DNA of 64,000 bases. Source: a virus. Positions 1-6,918 of the stretch are shown in pieces. Numbering within the stretch: position 1 is the stretch's first letter; the number at the start of each line of letters is the position of its first letter. The notes under the pieces were generated by a model, which saw only the letters and a list, made by a program, of their open reading frames with translations, made no database searches and was not told where the DNA came from. A program made the translations under genes and the position numbers. The stretch is from positions 1 to 64,000 of the IMG/VR virus record IMGVR_UViG_3300021963_004241. One strand, given 5' to 3'.

Positions 1-610
1 TTTCGTAGTCGCAAACTATATCTGGTCGAATAGCTTCGTGTTTCGCCTCACCACTACAACTTAGTTTAGCACTAACACTGAATGTGATCTCTTTGTGATA
101 TTCTGGATGAGGCATCAGCCATTCTAACAAATAATTTGCAAAATCTTCAGTTAATGGCTGAGTTCCATTTGTTTCAAAAGTGATTTCTTTGAGACCTGCC
201 ATTTTAGGATGACGCAGTAAATCCGGATATGCACGTTGCCAACCTAGTAATGGTTCGCCGCCTGTAATTACCAAATGTTCATCTCGCCATTCATTGAACG
301 GTAGAATCTCAGAGATTCTTTCTGCGATGGCGTCGGAAGTAAGCATTGGACTAAGATCCTTAAAACGAGGATCCCAGCTAGCATAACTATCACAACCTGT
401 AGAAACCAATGGAAGTTCTTCATACTTTTTAAAATCCGTAATTCTTTCGGCAATAGCCTCTACTTCTGTACTGAGCTCTCCTTTAGGCATACCAAAGCCA
501 GCACACTTAAAGTTACAACCAAATGTACGTAAGAAAACAGACGGAACACCCATGTACCGTCCTTCGCCTTGCACACTATAAAACAATTCTGCAATTTTTA
601 ACTTACTCAC
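1..610 (-). CDS. queE: 7-carboxy-7-deazaguanine synthase QueE, partial (3' end outside window)
   Basis: A radical SAM enzyme that converts 6-carboxytetrahydropterin to 7-carboxy-7-deazaguanine in the preQ0 pathway. The N-terminus reads KIAELFYSVQGEG, followed by GCNFKCAGFGMP (Cys32, Cys36) and a third cysteine in STGCDSYASW (Cys73). The ITGGEPLL and FETNGT motifs of the family are present. The start is GTG at 610, preceded by AAGGA at good spacing. The gene runs off the left edge. Its first 47 bp are duplicated upstream at 1236-1282 (see the repeat and pseudogene entries). It belongs with folE, the queD genes and the dpdA-like gene in this window. Confidence 0.88.
   Translation of the reverse strand, partial: MSKLKIAELFYSVQGEGRYMGVPSVFLRTFGCNFKCAGFGMPKGELSTEVEAIAERITDFKKYEELPLVSTGCDSYASWDPRFKDLSPMLTSDAIAERISEILPFNEWRDEHLVITGGEPLLGWQRAYPDLLRHPKMAGLKEITFETNGTQPLTEDFANYLLEWLMPHPEYHKEITFSVSAKLSCSGEAKHEAIRPDIVCDYE
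563..609. repeat. Direct repeat copy 1: 5' end of queE
   Basis: This 47 bp stretch is identical to 1236-1282. It encodes the first codons of queE (SKLKIAELFYSVQGE). The two copies flank the 2OG-oxygenase gene, as expected if that gene was inserted at the start of queE. Confidence 0.95.
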
Positions 611-627
611 TACTAATCCTTATCTGT

Positions 628-1203
628 TTAATATCTAACATTGAATGACAAACTTAATCTTGGTTTGACTGCTGGGAGAGTTCTGTGCATTAAATGGCTC
701 ATAAACACAATACATCTTCCAGTGACACTTTCATATTCAACATTACAACAATTCTCTATATTGACTTCGCTATATTCTGGGAAACATGGTTGATGAAAAT
801 ACCACGGAGCTTGAAATATGAAATCTTTGGTTTCTGTTCCGTCTATATAATAGACACCCGAAATCATACTGTCAGGATGATGATGTAAATCTTGATAACC
901 ATTAGTATTATAGTAATTTAACCATGCATCCTTTATCTGTAAATCTTTTGTGACAATTTTGTGAACATCGCAAAAAACTGTTACCGTTTCTACTATTTGT
1001 TTTTTGATAGACTCAAATTCATCAAGGTTAAGTAAATCTTTTGAAGTGTGAACCGTACTAACGCAAGGAGAGTAAAATGGTTTCTCTCCTAACTGATTAA
1101 TTATTTCCATTGCTTTATCTACTACACTATCTTTGTTTTCAATCTGATAGTCTTTATAGATAACATTACTAGGAAATAATTTATCAATGCAAAAGTCTGT
1201 CAT
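628..1203 (-). CDS. Putative 2OG-Fe(II) oxygenase (TIGR02466-like)
   Basis: This looks like an iron- and 2-oxoglutarate-dependent dioxygenase of the short phage type. DLHHHPDSMISGVYYI (residues 106-120) supplies the H-x-D iron ligands (His109, Asp111). The C-terminal segment FMSHLMHRTLP...RLSLSF carries the distal His (about 170-173) and the Arg (about 182) that binds 2-oxoglutarate. At 191 aa it is full length for the family. The substrate is unknown. It sits between two copies of the queE 5' end, so it appears to have been inserted there. Its ATG overlaps the stop of the queE remnant (ATGA), and GAGG lies about 10 nt upstream. Confidence 0.8.
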   Translation of the reverse strand: MTDFCIDKLFPSNVIYKDYQIENKDSVVDKAMEIINQLGEKPFYSPCVSTVHTSKDLLNLDEFESIKKQIVETVTVFCDVHKIVTKDLQIKDAWLNYYNTNGYQDLHHHPDSMISGVYYIDGTETKDFIFQAPWYFHQPCFPEYSEVNIENCCNVEYESVTGRCIVFMSHLMHRTLPAVKPRLSLSFNVRY

Positions 1204-1283
1204 ACAAATAGATCCTCATTGTATTCACAGTGGCTTTCGCCTTGCACACTATAAAACAATTCTGCAATTTTTAACTTACTCAT
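1200..1283 (-). pseudogene. Orphaned 5' fragment of queE (27 codons)
   Basis: An ATG reading frame begins MSKLKIAELFYSVQGE, exactly as queE does, then diverges and stops after 27 codons in a TGA that overlaps the ATG of the oxygenase gene. It is the original queE start, now cut off from its body. The upstream neighbour's stop overlaps this ATG (ATGAGTAA), the tight junction typical of this genome. Translation of the fragment might couple into the oxygenase gene. Confidence 0.85.
1236..1282. repeat. Direct repeat copy 2: 5' end of queE
   Basis: Perfect 47 bp partner of 563-609, 673 bp apart. This copy begins with ATG, whereas the working queE copy begins with GTG. Confidence 0.95.
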
Positions 1284-1479
1284 TCCTTATTATACCTTTA
1301 TTAATAAACGTTGTCAAGTCTTCTTTTGTTAATGTATACGAACCGTCTCCATTGTTAATCCAATAAAGCGAATCACCAACTTTAAAACCAGATTCTTTTA
1401 AAATCTCATCTGTAAGTTCGATATAACAATCACCTGTACTTTTATCTTCTTGAACATCTAATAACCAACTTTTATTCAT
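1276..1479 (-). CDS. Small SpoVT/AbrB-like protein
   Basis: A 67-residue protein. The central stretch GDCYIELTDEILKESGFKVG followed by DSLYW resembles the swapped-hairpin fold of AbrB/MazE proteins (the 'lp-eilk..glk.GD.v.w' pattern), which bind DNA as dimers. That assignment rests on this pattern only. It overlaps the start of the next gene upstream (1476-1479) and its stop overlaps the queE-fragment ATG. Confidence 0.6.
   Translation of the reverse strand: MNKSWLLDVQEDKSTGDCYIELTDEILKESGFKVGDSLYWINNGDGSYTLTKEDLTTFINKGIIRNE
1289..1317 (-). promoter_or_regulatory. Consensus sigma70-type promoter
   Basis: On the minus strand, TTGACA (1317-1312), a 17 bp spacer and TATAAT (1294-1289). Transcription would begin at about 1282, almost on the ATG of the queE fragment. 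It therefore drives the oxygenase and the present queE, and must once have driven queE directly. It lies inside the 3' end of the small AbrB-like gene. Confidence 0.8.
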
Positions 1480-1733
1480 AGATACTCGCTTAAAAATATT
1501 TTACAGAGCAGAGCATCTTCTTCAGTTCGAAAAAGGAATTTCATTTTAGTTTCTGTAGGATGATATGTCCAACGATCACCTGGTAAACCGAATCTTTCTA
1601 CTACGCCTGCACATATTTCGTTCCAGGGAGTACTTGGTTGTTTCCAGGGAACTAATATTTGATTATTATACTGGATCGCCATTGAGATCTGCTTTGCCTG
1701 TTTCGTAAAGTTCTTTACGTTGTTGAAACTCAT
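1476..1733 (-). CDS. Conserved phage-type small protein, unknown function
   Basis: An 85-residue protein with no domain I recognise. It contains PWNEICAGVVERFGLPGDRW and a C-terminal TEEDALLCKIFLSE. The start is uncertain: the ATG at 1733 overlaps the CDGSH-like gene by 68 bp, while an internal ATG at 1682 (MAIQYNNQI) overlaps it by only 17 bp and suits this genome's packing better. Neither start has a clear ribosome-binding site. Confidence 0.6.
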   Translation of the reverse strand: MSFNNVKNFTKQAKQISMAIQYNNQILVPWKQPSTPWNEICAGVVERFGLPGDRWTYHPTETKMKFLFRTEEDALLCKIFLSEYL

Positions 1734-1833
1734 CCTCAGATAACCCGTGCCAACCTATGCACTTACCAGTTGGACTACGACCACACCCACATTTACCAAT
1801 TTCGCTTTCGTTTTGTTCAACTCTCACTTGCAT
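1666..1833 (-). CDS. CDGSH-like iron-sulphur or metal-binding mini-protein
   Basis: A 55-residue ORF starting at ATG 1833. Its core is KCGCGRSPTGKCIGWHGLS (residues 14-32): Cys15, Cys17, Ser20, Cys25 and His29. This is one residue shorter than the CDGSH pattern C-x-C-x2-S-x3-P-x-C-D-G-x-H, which binds a 2Fe-2S cluster with three Cys and one His. I infer a related metal site, not a proven cluster. It lies directly upstream of the 85-residue ORF and overlaps its 5' end. Confidence 0.62.
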   Translation of the reverse strand: MQVRVEQNESEIGKCGCGRSPTGKCIGWHGLSEDEFQQRKELYETGKADLNGDPV

Positions 1834-1835
1834 AA

Positions 1836-2045
1836 TCATTCCTTAAAATATTTTTGTATTACTTCTAACTTATCCATGTATTCAGAAATTTGATCAATTT
1901 CTTTTTCAATGGCATCCATTAAATCAGTATGCTCGTGAATAGCCATAGGATTGTTTAGCATAATGTCTACATTCATTTTATGCTTTAGAATGTGTGCCTC
2001 GAAGTGCTGTGTTAAAACGCCAATAATTTCTTGTCTCATTACCAT
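1836..2045 (-). CDS. Conserved T4-like phage small protein, helical
   Basis: A protein of 67-69 residues, rich in helix-forming and charged residues: GVLTQHFEAHILKHKMNVDI, then a DLMDAIEKEIDQI helix. It looks like the small conserved hypothetical proteins common in cyanophages. The second ATG at 2039 is the better start because AGGA lies 7 nt before it; the first ATG at 2045 has no such spacing. Function unknown. Confidence 0.7.
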   Translation of the reverse strand: MVMRQEIIGVLTQHFEAHILKHKMNVDIMLNNPMAIHEHTDLMDAIEKEIDQISEYMDKLEVIQKYFKE

Positions 2046-2440
2046 TTCCTATAATTGCCCTTTTCAGGAATAACGTGACGAACGCCTCCTGTGGGGTCTT
2101 CCATATCTCCAGTACGTCTCGGGATGAGATGTACGTGAGGCCAACCTACGGTTTGACCTGCTGCTTTACCGTAGTTAAATCCTACATTGAATCCGTCGCA
2201 GTCACCTTCTTCGACCATGCGCATTCCGTCGCGGACAGCACTTTCGAATGCATCCATTAGAACAGCTACAGTGTTATATTTAGGCACGAATAACAAGTGT
2301 CCTTCTGTTACAGGATATTTGTCATAAAATACTTTTACGTGAAAATCTTCTTCTAGAAGATTATCCCAGGGTGCTGTGCTATCTTCGATAAAAGGAGGTT
2401 GCCCCTCCATAATAACTTCTTTTTTCATTTTGACCACCAT
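2039..2440 (-). CDS. HIT-family protein
   Basis: The histidine triad family hydrolyses or transfers nucleotidyl groups (AMP-X bonds). WPHVHLIPRR near the C-terminus gives the H-x-H-x part of the triad motif. The body has the expected HIT pattern: PWDNLLEEDFHVKVFYDKYP, then TEGHLLFVPK. The first motif histidine is replaced by the GQTVGW stretch that precedes PHVH, as in Hint-like phage proteins. Length 133 aa is usual. It overlaps the phosphoribosyltransferase gene by 16 bp, suggesting translational coupling in a nucleotide-metabolism operon. Confidence 0.75.
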   Translation of the reverse strand: MVVKMKKEVIMEGQPPFIEDSTAPWDNLLEEDFHVKVFYDKYPVTEGHLLFVPKYNTVAVLMDAFESAVRDGMRMVEEGDCDGFNVGFNYGKAAGQTVGWPHVHLIPRRTGDMEDPTGGVRHVIPEKGNYRKW

Positions 2441-2979
2441 TCTTCATATGGAAATTCAATCCATAGATCGTTTTCTGCTTTATTGATTTCTTCTCCGGTA
2501 TAGTCCATTTTAATTTCAGACTTACTGGCTAAGTTATCAAACACAACTGCAAATCTTACATTTTTATTCCAGACTGTGTTCCATACACTAGTCTCATTTG
2601 GAAAACAACCCGATTCCCAATCTTGCTTAATCCAGTTAATAGTCGATCCGCTGTCGTTAATATCATCGACTATTAGAATATTTTTTCTAAAACTAATGTC
2701 CCAGCGGCTACGTATTGTTTCTTGTTGATCGAGTGGAACAGCACCGAAGGCATCTTCAGCCATCCACAAATTACTCTCACAGCTTCCGCCGTCTCTAAGA
2801 GATACAGCAAGTGTGTGCATAGGTACACCTAACCAGTGACTAATCATTACAGCTGGCAAAAGTCCACCGCGAGTAATGCCAACAACGTAATCTGGTTTCC
2901 AACTTGAAAATTGAACCTGTCTACAAATGGTGCTGACATGATTTCTAAAATCACTAAACTTTACTATGCGCTTGTTCAT
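2425..2979 (-). CDS. Type I phosphoribosyltransferase (purine salvage-like)
   Basis: The PRPP-binding motif is clear: ILIVDDINDSGSTI at residues 101-114, the same layout as xanthine/hypoxanthine-guanine phosphoribosyltransferases. VVGITRGGLLPA (32-43) is the conserved N-terminal loop. At 184 aa the length fits Gpt-like enzymes. The likely role is to turn a free purine base plus PRPP into a nucleotide; the base cannot be read from the sequence. It sits between the HIT and cupin genes with short overlaps. Confidence 0.78.
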   Translation of the reverse strand: MNKRIVKFSDFRNHVSTICRQVQFSSWKPDYVVGITRGGLLPAVMISHWLGVPMHTLAVSLRDGGSCESNLWMAEDAFGAVPLDQQETIRSRWDISFRKNILIVDDINDSGSTINWIKQDWESGCFPNETSVWNTVWNKNVRFAVVFDNLASKSEIKMDYTGEEINKAENDLWIEFPYEEWWSK

Positions 2980-3391
2980 ATCTCCCTTTCAAATATTGTT
3001 CGTGTTGTATCCATTTTCCGTTAACATCAAATCCCCACTCTCTTTTATGGGGACCTGGCATAAACAATGTCCAGCAAGTAACATTAGGATCTAGTTCAAC
3101 TCTGTGAAAGCTTTCTGCTTTGCAGACTCTGAAATGACCAGGTCCTCTCCAAAAACGACCTTCTGGAGTTGTTTCCCAGTACCCGCCTTTTAAAATTAAT
3201 GTGGCATATGGCCAAGGATGATCGTGGAGATCGTCTGGATCTCCTTTTAAGAATTTGTGTAAAAAGATATTAAATGGAAATTTCTCTCGGTCCTTAAGGA
3301 ATAGATAGTATCTTTCTAGATATGGCTCGTCACTTAGACGATCCATTATGATACGTTTTCTTCCAATTTTTTCAAGCAATTTTAGAAACAT
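2954..3391 (-). CDS. Cupin-fold phage protein
   Basis: A 145-residue protein with DDLHDHPWPYATLILKGGYW (about residues 53-72), a metal-type cupin motif (H-x-H with a following E), and a second cupin strand region around ESFHRVEL. FMPGPHKREWGF near the C-terminus is typical of a family frequent in T4-like marine phages. Activity is unknown; a metal-dependent enzyme or sugar-modifying role is possible. A later in-frame ATG (MDRLSDEPYLERYY) could be the real start. Confidence 0.7.
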   Translation of the reverse strand: MFLKLLEKIGRKRIIMDRLSDEPYLERYYLFLKDREKFPFNIFLHKFLKGDPDDLHDHPWPYATLILKGGYWETTPEGRFWRGPGHFRVCKAESFHRVELDPNVTCWTLFMPGPHKREWGFDVNGKWIQHEQYLKGRYEQAHSKV

Positions 3392-3815
3392 TGAAAACCT
3401 CTTCTTCTAAATATCTTTTTAATTCTTTATCTGTTGGTACAACATTATAGTTCTGTTTAAAAAAGATTTCGTAACTATCAGAACCATACTTTCCAATGCC
3501 GTATAAATCTGTAGCATCGATACCGTCCCAGATTAAAAAATCATTGGTCATTTTTTTAATTCGTTGATATCGAACATTTACCATTCCTAAAGGCCATATT
3601 ACATCCTTGACATCTTCTTCTGATGCACAAGTAAACGAAATATGATCGTACCAACGATTCAAGAAGATAGGTAGAACATATTTGACTGCCTTTCTTCCTG
3701 TCTGATTTAGCATTATTACAGCTACCATGTGTTGCCACATTTTAGCCCTAACATCCTGGGGATGTGCCGGTAGCTGTTGCTGAACCATTAAGTCGTCACG
3801 CAATGGGGTGATCAT
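3372..3815 (-). CDS. HhH-GPD DNA glycosylase, MBD4-like
   Basis: A base-excision glycosylase of the endonuclease III superfamily, closest by eye to the catalytic domain of vertebrate MBD4, which removes T or U mispaired with G. Shared landmarks are VAVIMLNQTGRKA (about 31-43), the PLGMVNVRYQRI segment, and GIGKYGSDSYEIF (106-118). In MBD4 the same GIGKYGNDSY stretch carries the catalytic Asp, here Asp113. At 147 aa it is the bare glycosylase domain with no methyl-CpG reader. It overlaps folE by ATGA and the cupin by 20 bp, placing it in the base-modification operon. Confidence 0.78.
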   Translation of the reverse strand: MITPLRDDLMVQQQLPAHPQDVRAKMWQHMVAVIMLNQTGRKAVKYVLPIFLNRWYDHISFTCASEEDVKDVIWPLGMVNVRYQRIKKMTNDFLIWDGIDATDLYGIGKYGSDSYEIFFKQNYNVVPTDKELKRYLEEEVFNVSKIA

Positions 3816-4651
3816 CGCGGAGCAAACTCCTGTTGCATTTTAATGTTGTCAAAGAATTCTTTCTTTGTGCCAGGATCATCTTTAAATGCACCTTTGAGTA
3901 CAGTAGTCTGTGTAAGACTAGAATGTGCCATAATGCCGCGATTCTCGCAGCATCCGTGAGTGGCTTGTACGTATACTCCTAGATCTTTGGCTCCTGTGGC
4001 CTTTTCGATCTCCCTAGCAATATCATTACAAAGTTCCTCCTGGAGAGTGCCTCTTCTGGCACACCATTGGGCGATGCGTGTGTACTTAGATAAGCCGATA
4101 AGTTTACTAGCGGCAATAATGCCAATATAAGCAACGCCAACAACGGGTTGGTGATGATGACTACACATACTACGTAACTCACTACGAACAACCAACATGC
4201 CTTCATATCTTTCCTCACTATCATTAGGAAACGCTGTAGCGTTTGGGCCAGGTTCATACCGTCCTGCCATAATTTCATTAAAGTACATTTTAGCTAAACG
4301 ACGAGCAGTACCTTGACTGTTAGGATCACTTTCCCGATCAATTAGCAAACGGTCAAGCACTAGTTCAAATGCTTCTGTTGCTTCGTCAATTAACTTTGAC
4401 TTATCTTCTTCTGAGATGTAATCGCTGATGTTATCTCCGGCCCAGAAACGTTTCTTGTCACGTTTCATTTTAGCACGTATCGCATCTGCGAGATATGATT
4501 CTTCATATCCCTTATCACTCATCATTTCGCCGGCTTTTACATAAACCTTTTGTGGCAAGGGTACATACTTGTCCTCAAATGTTTCTTCGACGAATGTTCT
4601 ATCTATTTGTGCAGTAAGCACTGGATCTGGTTTAAATTCTGGTTTTGCCAA
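3812..4651 (-). CDS. folE: GTP cyclohydrolase I
   Basis: First enzyme of the preQ0 (and folate) pathway, converting GTP to 7,8-dihydroneopterin triphosphate. Zinc ligands are visible: Cys163 with the following His residues in MCSHHHQPVVG, and Cys234/Cys235 in THGCCENRG. The IGLSKYTRIAQWCARR and LGVYVQATHGC blocks are diagnostic. At 279 aa it is longer than the bacterial enzyme (about 220) because of an N-terminal extension. The start is TTG at 4651 with GGAG 8 nt upstream. With queD and queE it supplies the 7-deazaguanine precursor. Confidence 0.93.
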   Translation of the reverse strand: MAKPEFKPDPVLTAQIDRTFVEETFEDKYVPLPQKVYVKAGEMMSDKGYEESYLADAIRAKMKRDKKRFWAGDNISDYISEEDKSKLIDEATEAFELVLDRLLIDRESDPNSQGTARRLAKMYFNEIMAGRYEPGPNATAFPNDSEERYEGMLVVRSELRSMCSHHHQPVVGVAYIGIIAASKLIGLSKYTRIAQWCARRGTLQEELCNDIAREIEKATGAKDLGVYVQATHGCCENRGIMAHSSLTQTTVLKGAFKDDPGTKKEFFDNIKMQQEFAPR

Positions 4652-4692
4652 TTATTATTCTCCGATGTTTAGGCAGTGGATTGCCGTTATTA

Positions 4693-5766
4693 TTATTTTA
4701 AATTCTCTAGTAGATTATTACAACTGAAGAAGTTTTCTTTTAGTAAATCTACCTGTTTATTTAGGCTAGGTAAACGAGTTTTGTAATTATCCATGTGTTC
4801 GATAATTTTTCTACATAAGTCCGGACGATATACAGTATATGAATCATAACTCTCAGTCCATTTGCTAGGATACTTGAAAACATCCATAGCCATTTCACTG
4901 TAGCTAAGACGATCTGGGACCATAGGAATAGCATCAACTAATGCGCCCTCGTACCAACTAATGCCAAGTGTTTCTTGTAAGTTAGCACTGAATACCATTT
5001 TAGCTTCGCCTAACAAATTATGATATTCATTCTTTGTTAGTTGTTGCTCTTGGCAAATTACAAATTCGTATTGTGGAAGATGAGTCTTAAGATCGCGGAA
5101 GATCTCGACTTGTTTTTCTGGAGCGAGTCTGTGTGGGAATAGGATGAGATCACGCTTGGGCATGTTCTTATACATTAACAGAGTATCGGCCATATATTCC
5201 ATAGGCCAACCTGTGCGAACAATCTTACCTTTTGCTATATGGGATGCATCTAGCAAATTTCTGTCGAGTCTTAACAATTCAAGACCAAACATATCAATAT
5301 GAAACTCTGTAGCAAAGTAGTTATGATCAATAGCGTAAAAGAAACTTTTCTCGGCGTGTCGAACCCACTTAGCGTCACCAATTAGTCGACCTAAAAAGTC
5401 TTGAGGATCATAACTGCCGGCATGCCATAATGCGTGTATTGTTACAGGAATCTGTAACAGTTCACTCATGTATTTTAAATTTATGATACCAGGGTGCCAA
5501 GCATCAGTAAAGATAAAGTGATCGCCGGGATGAACGGCTCCGTTACAAAATAAACGCCCCATCTGCTCAACTTGGCTAGACTTATATATGTTAGTCCCCC
5601 CAAAATTAAGAAAGGCGCCAGGAGTAGTGGCATTAGGAATATCCGTAGGGCCATCGATAACTTGAACATCGTAACCTCTCTTTCGTAGTAACGCAGGCAA
5701 GTGGATTTTCCACTCGCCTGTGTAACGTGTTTCAACAGCTTCTAGATCAACGAGAAAAATTTTCAT
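4693..5766 (-). CDS. Glycosyltransferase-like protein (GT-B type)
   Basis: A 357-residue protein with the outline of a GT4/GT-B glycosyltransferase. It has an N-terminal Rossmann half starting MKIFLVDLEAVETR, then a C-terminal half with DLILFPHRLAPEKQVEIFRD and ANLQETLGISWYEGALVDAI, which resembles the nucleotide-sugar site (E-x7-E pattern). The family is common in cyanophages. The acceptor could be modified DNA bases or a virion protein; the sequence does not say. Note the TTPGAFLNFGGTNIYK signature in the N-terminal half. Confidence 0.7.
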   Translation of the reverse strand: MKIFLVDLEAVETRYTGEWKIHLPALLRKRGYDVQVIDGPTDIPNATTPGAFLNFGGTNIYKSSQVEQMGRLFCNGAVHPGDHFIFTDAWHPGIINLKYMSELLQIPVTIHALWHAGSYDPQDFLGRLIGDAKWVRHAEKSFFYAIDHNYFATEFHIDMFGLELLRLDRNLLDASHIAKGKIVRTGWPMEYMADTLLMYKNMPKRDLILFPHRLAPEKQVEIFRDLKTHLPQYEFVICQEQQLTKNEYHNLLGEAKMVFSANLQETLGISWYEGALVDAIPMVPDRLSYSEMAMDVFKYPSKWTESYDSYTVYRPDLCRKIIEHMDNYKTRLPSLNKQVDLLKENFFSCNNLLENLK

Positions 5767-5995
5767 TGCGACCGGATCTGTTAAAATCTCTACGAGGTTT
5801 GTTGTACCTCGTATTATGATAAGGACGTTTCGATTGCTGGAACGCCTTATATTGCGGACTGTTATACATGTCCGCTGGGTTAAATGGTAGTAGATTAAAT
5901 CGACAGTAATCTAGATATGCATCCAGATCGTCGAATACTCTAGTGACTTCAGGCTTCATCGTTAGATATTTGTTAAGCCAGGAAGGATTTGCCAT
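5747..5995 (-). CDS. Conserved T4-like phage protein with basic tail
   Basis: An 82-residue protein starting at ATG 5995 (MANPSWLNKYL), chosen over longer frames because AAGGAAAT lies just upstream. The N-terminal half (FDDLDAYLDYCRFNLLPFNP) is conserved in cyanophages. The C-terminal 30 residues are rich in Arg, Lys, Asn and Tyr (SKRPYHNTRYNKPRRDFNRS) and look suited to nucleic-acid binding. Function unknown. Confidence 0.68.
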   Translation of the reverse strand: MANPSWLNKYLTMKPEVTRVFDDLDAYLDYCRFNLLPFNPADMYNSPQYKAFQQSKRPYHNTRYNKPRRDFNRSGRNENFSR

Positions 5996-6011
5996 TTTTA
6001 TTTCCTTTAAG

Positions 6012-6407
6012 TTAGTACTTGATAAATGAACCATTTTCTCCGTCTTCGGAGACCTCAATCCAAACCTCACGGTCTGGATACTTTGCGTGAATCTGAGCAT
6101 ATAAATCGTCGCTCATCATCTCACAACTTTTGTAGTCTAGCGACAATACACCTTCGTTGCTAGAATACAGTTTTTCGAGCCATCGCTTGAATTGTATAAA
6201 TTCCACATCTCTGTCATTGTGGGTGACACTAAGCCATACCCTAAAATGAAAAATATGGCGATGGGGATTAGCCAAAAACGATACATCATATTCATCTCCT
6301 GTTGCTAGGTTAGGATCTGTTGCGGCTGCTGGATATTTGTGGATACCTTCTTTACGGAAGGTAACCCAAATCATTTTGTGTGGTCTAATATCTTGCTTAA
6401 CGATCAC
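6012..6407 (-). CDS. QueD-like / 6-pyruvoyl-tetrahydropterin-synthase-fold phage protein
   Basis: A 131-residue protein of a phage family usually placed with QueD. The KEGIHKYPAA stretch and the His-rich strand NPHRHIFHFRVWLSVTH with NDRDVEFIQFKRW recall the pterin-synthase fold. SCEMMSDDLYAQI is in the position of the conserved (S/T)-x-E helix. It lacks the clean H-x-H...H triad seen in the second QueD at 56236-56802, so it may be a distant paralogue with another job, perhaps in the same pathway. It overlaps the next upstream ORF by ATGA. Confidence 0.5.
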   Translation of the reverse strand: MIVKQDIRPHKMIWVTFRKEGIHKYPAAATDPNLATGDEYDVSFLANPHRHIFHFRVWLSVTHNDRDVEFIQFKRWLEKLYSSNEGVLSLDYKSCEMMSDDLYAQIHAKYPDREVWIEVSEDGENGSFIKY

Positions 6408-6604
6408 TTAACTAATCCTTCGCTTAATTCTTTAATTTGAGAGTCTGTCAAAAAGAATTGATATGTAGAAGTGTTTTCGACTTCTCCGTCTTTAATAGAC
6501 TCTTGAATAAACTCAAGACTATTTAGATCGTTGGGCCTAAGACAACGATTTTTTCTAACGCGAATTTGAAAAGCTTCGCTGCTTTTAACAATAAATTCTG
6601 TCAT
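6404..6604 (-). CDS. Small phage protein, unknown function
   Basis: A 66-residue protein I do not recognise. It has a basic patch (QIRVRKNRCLRPND) followed by an acidic C-terminal helix (TDSQIKELSEGL). It overlaps both neighbours by 4 bp, so it is translated as part of the operon. Confidence 0.6.
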   Translation of the reverse strand: MTEFIVKSSEAFQIRVRKNRCLRPNDLNSLEFIQESIKDGEVENTSTYQFFLTDSQIKELSEGLVK

Positions 6605-6918
6605 TTTAAACCTTCCATTGTGATAATTTTTCCTATTTCTTCGCCTAGGTCTTTATCATCGGTTATAACATAAACACCATTGCTGTGGCGTTCTTTTGAA
6701 ATCTCATAACGATTAACCTCAACAATTGTTCCGCCTGTAGCTTTAACAACTTTAAGATTAAATCCTCGAGATTCAATTGTATTATCTCGATATCCAATTG
6801 CTTGTGCAGTACCCATTTTTACTAATCCTTCTTCAACATAGTTTTCTTTGTTACGTGCTCGATTCCAAGATTCTTGCACTTGGTTATCAAACCATTTAAT
6901 CAATTGCTTTTTAATCAT
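6601..6918 (-). CDS. Conserved phage protein, unknown function
   Basis: A 105-residue protein I do not recognise. A helical N-terminus (IKKQLIKWFDNQVQESWNRA) is followed by a beta-rich part with GFNLKVVKATGGTIVEVNRY. Both ends overlap the neighbours by 4 bp. Confidence 0.6.
   Translation of the reverse strand: MIKKQLIKWFDNQVQESWNRARNKENYVEEGLVKMGTAQAIGYRDNTIESRGFNLKVVKATGGTIVEVNRYEISKERHSNGVYVITDDKDLGEEIGKIITMEGLK

Noticed and set aside
2075-2260. Plus-strand frame opposite the HIT gene
   Set aside because: It is fully covered by a well-supported gene on the other strand and has no start signal.
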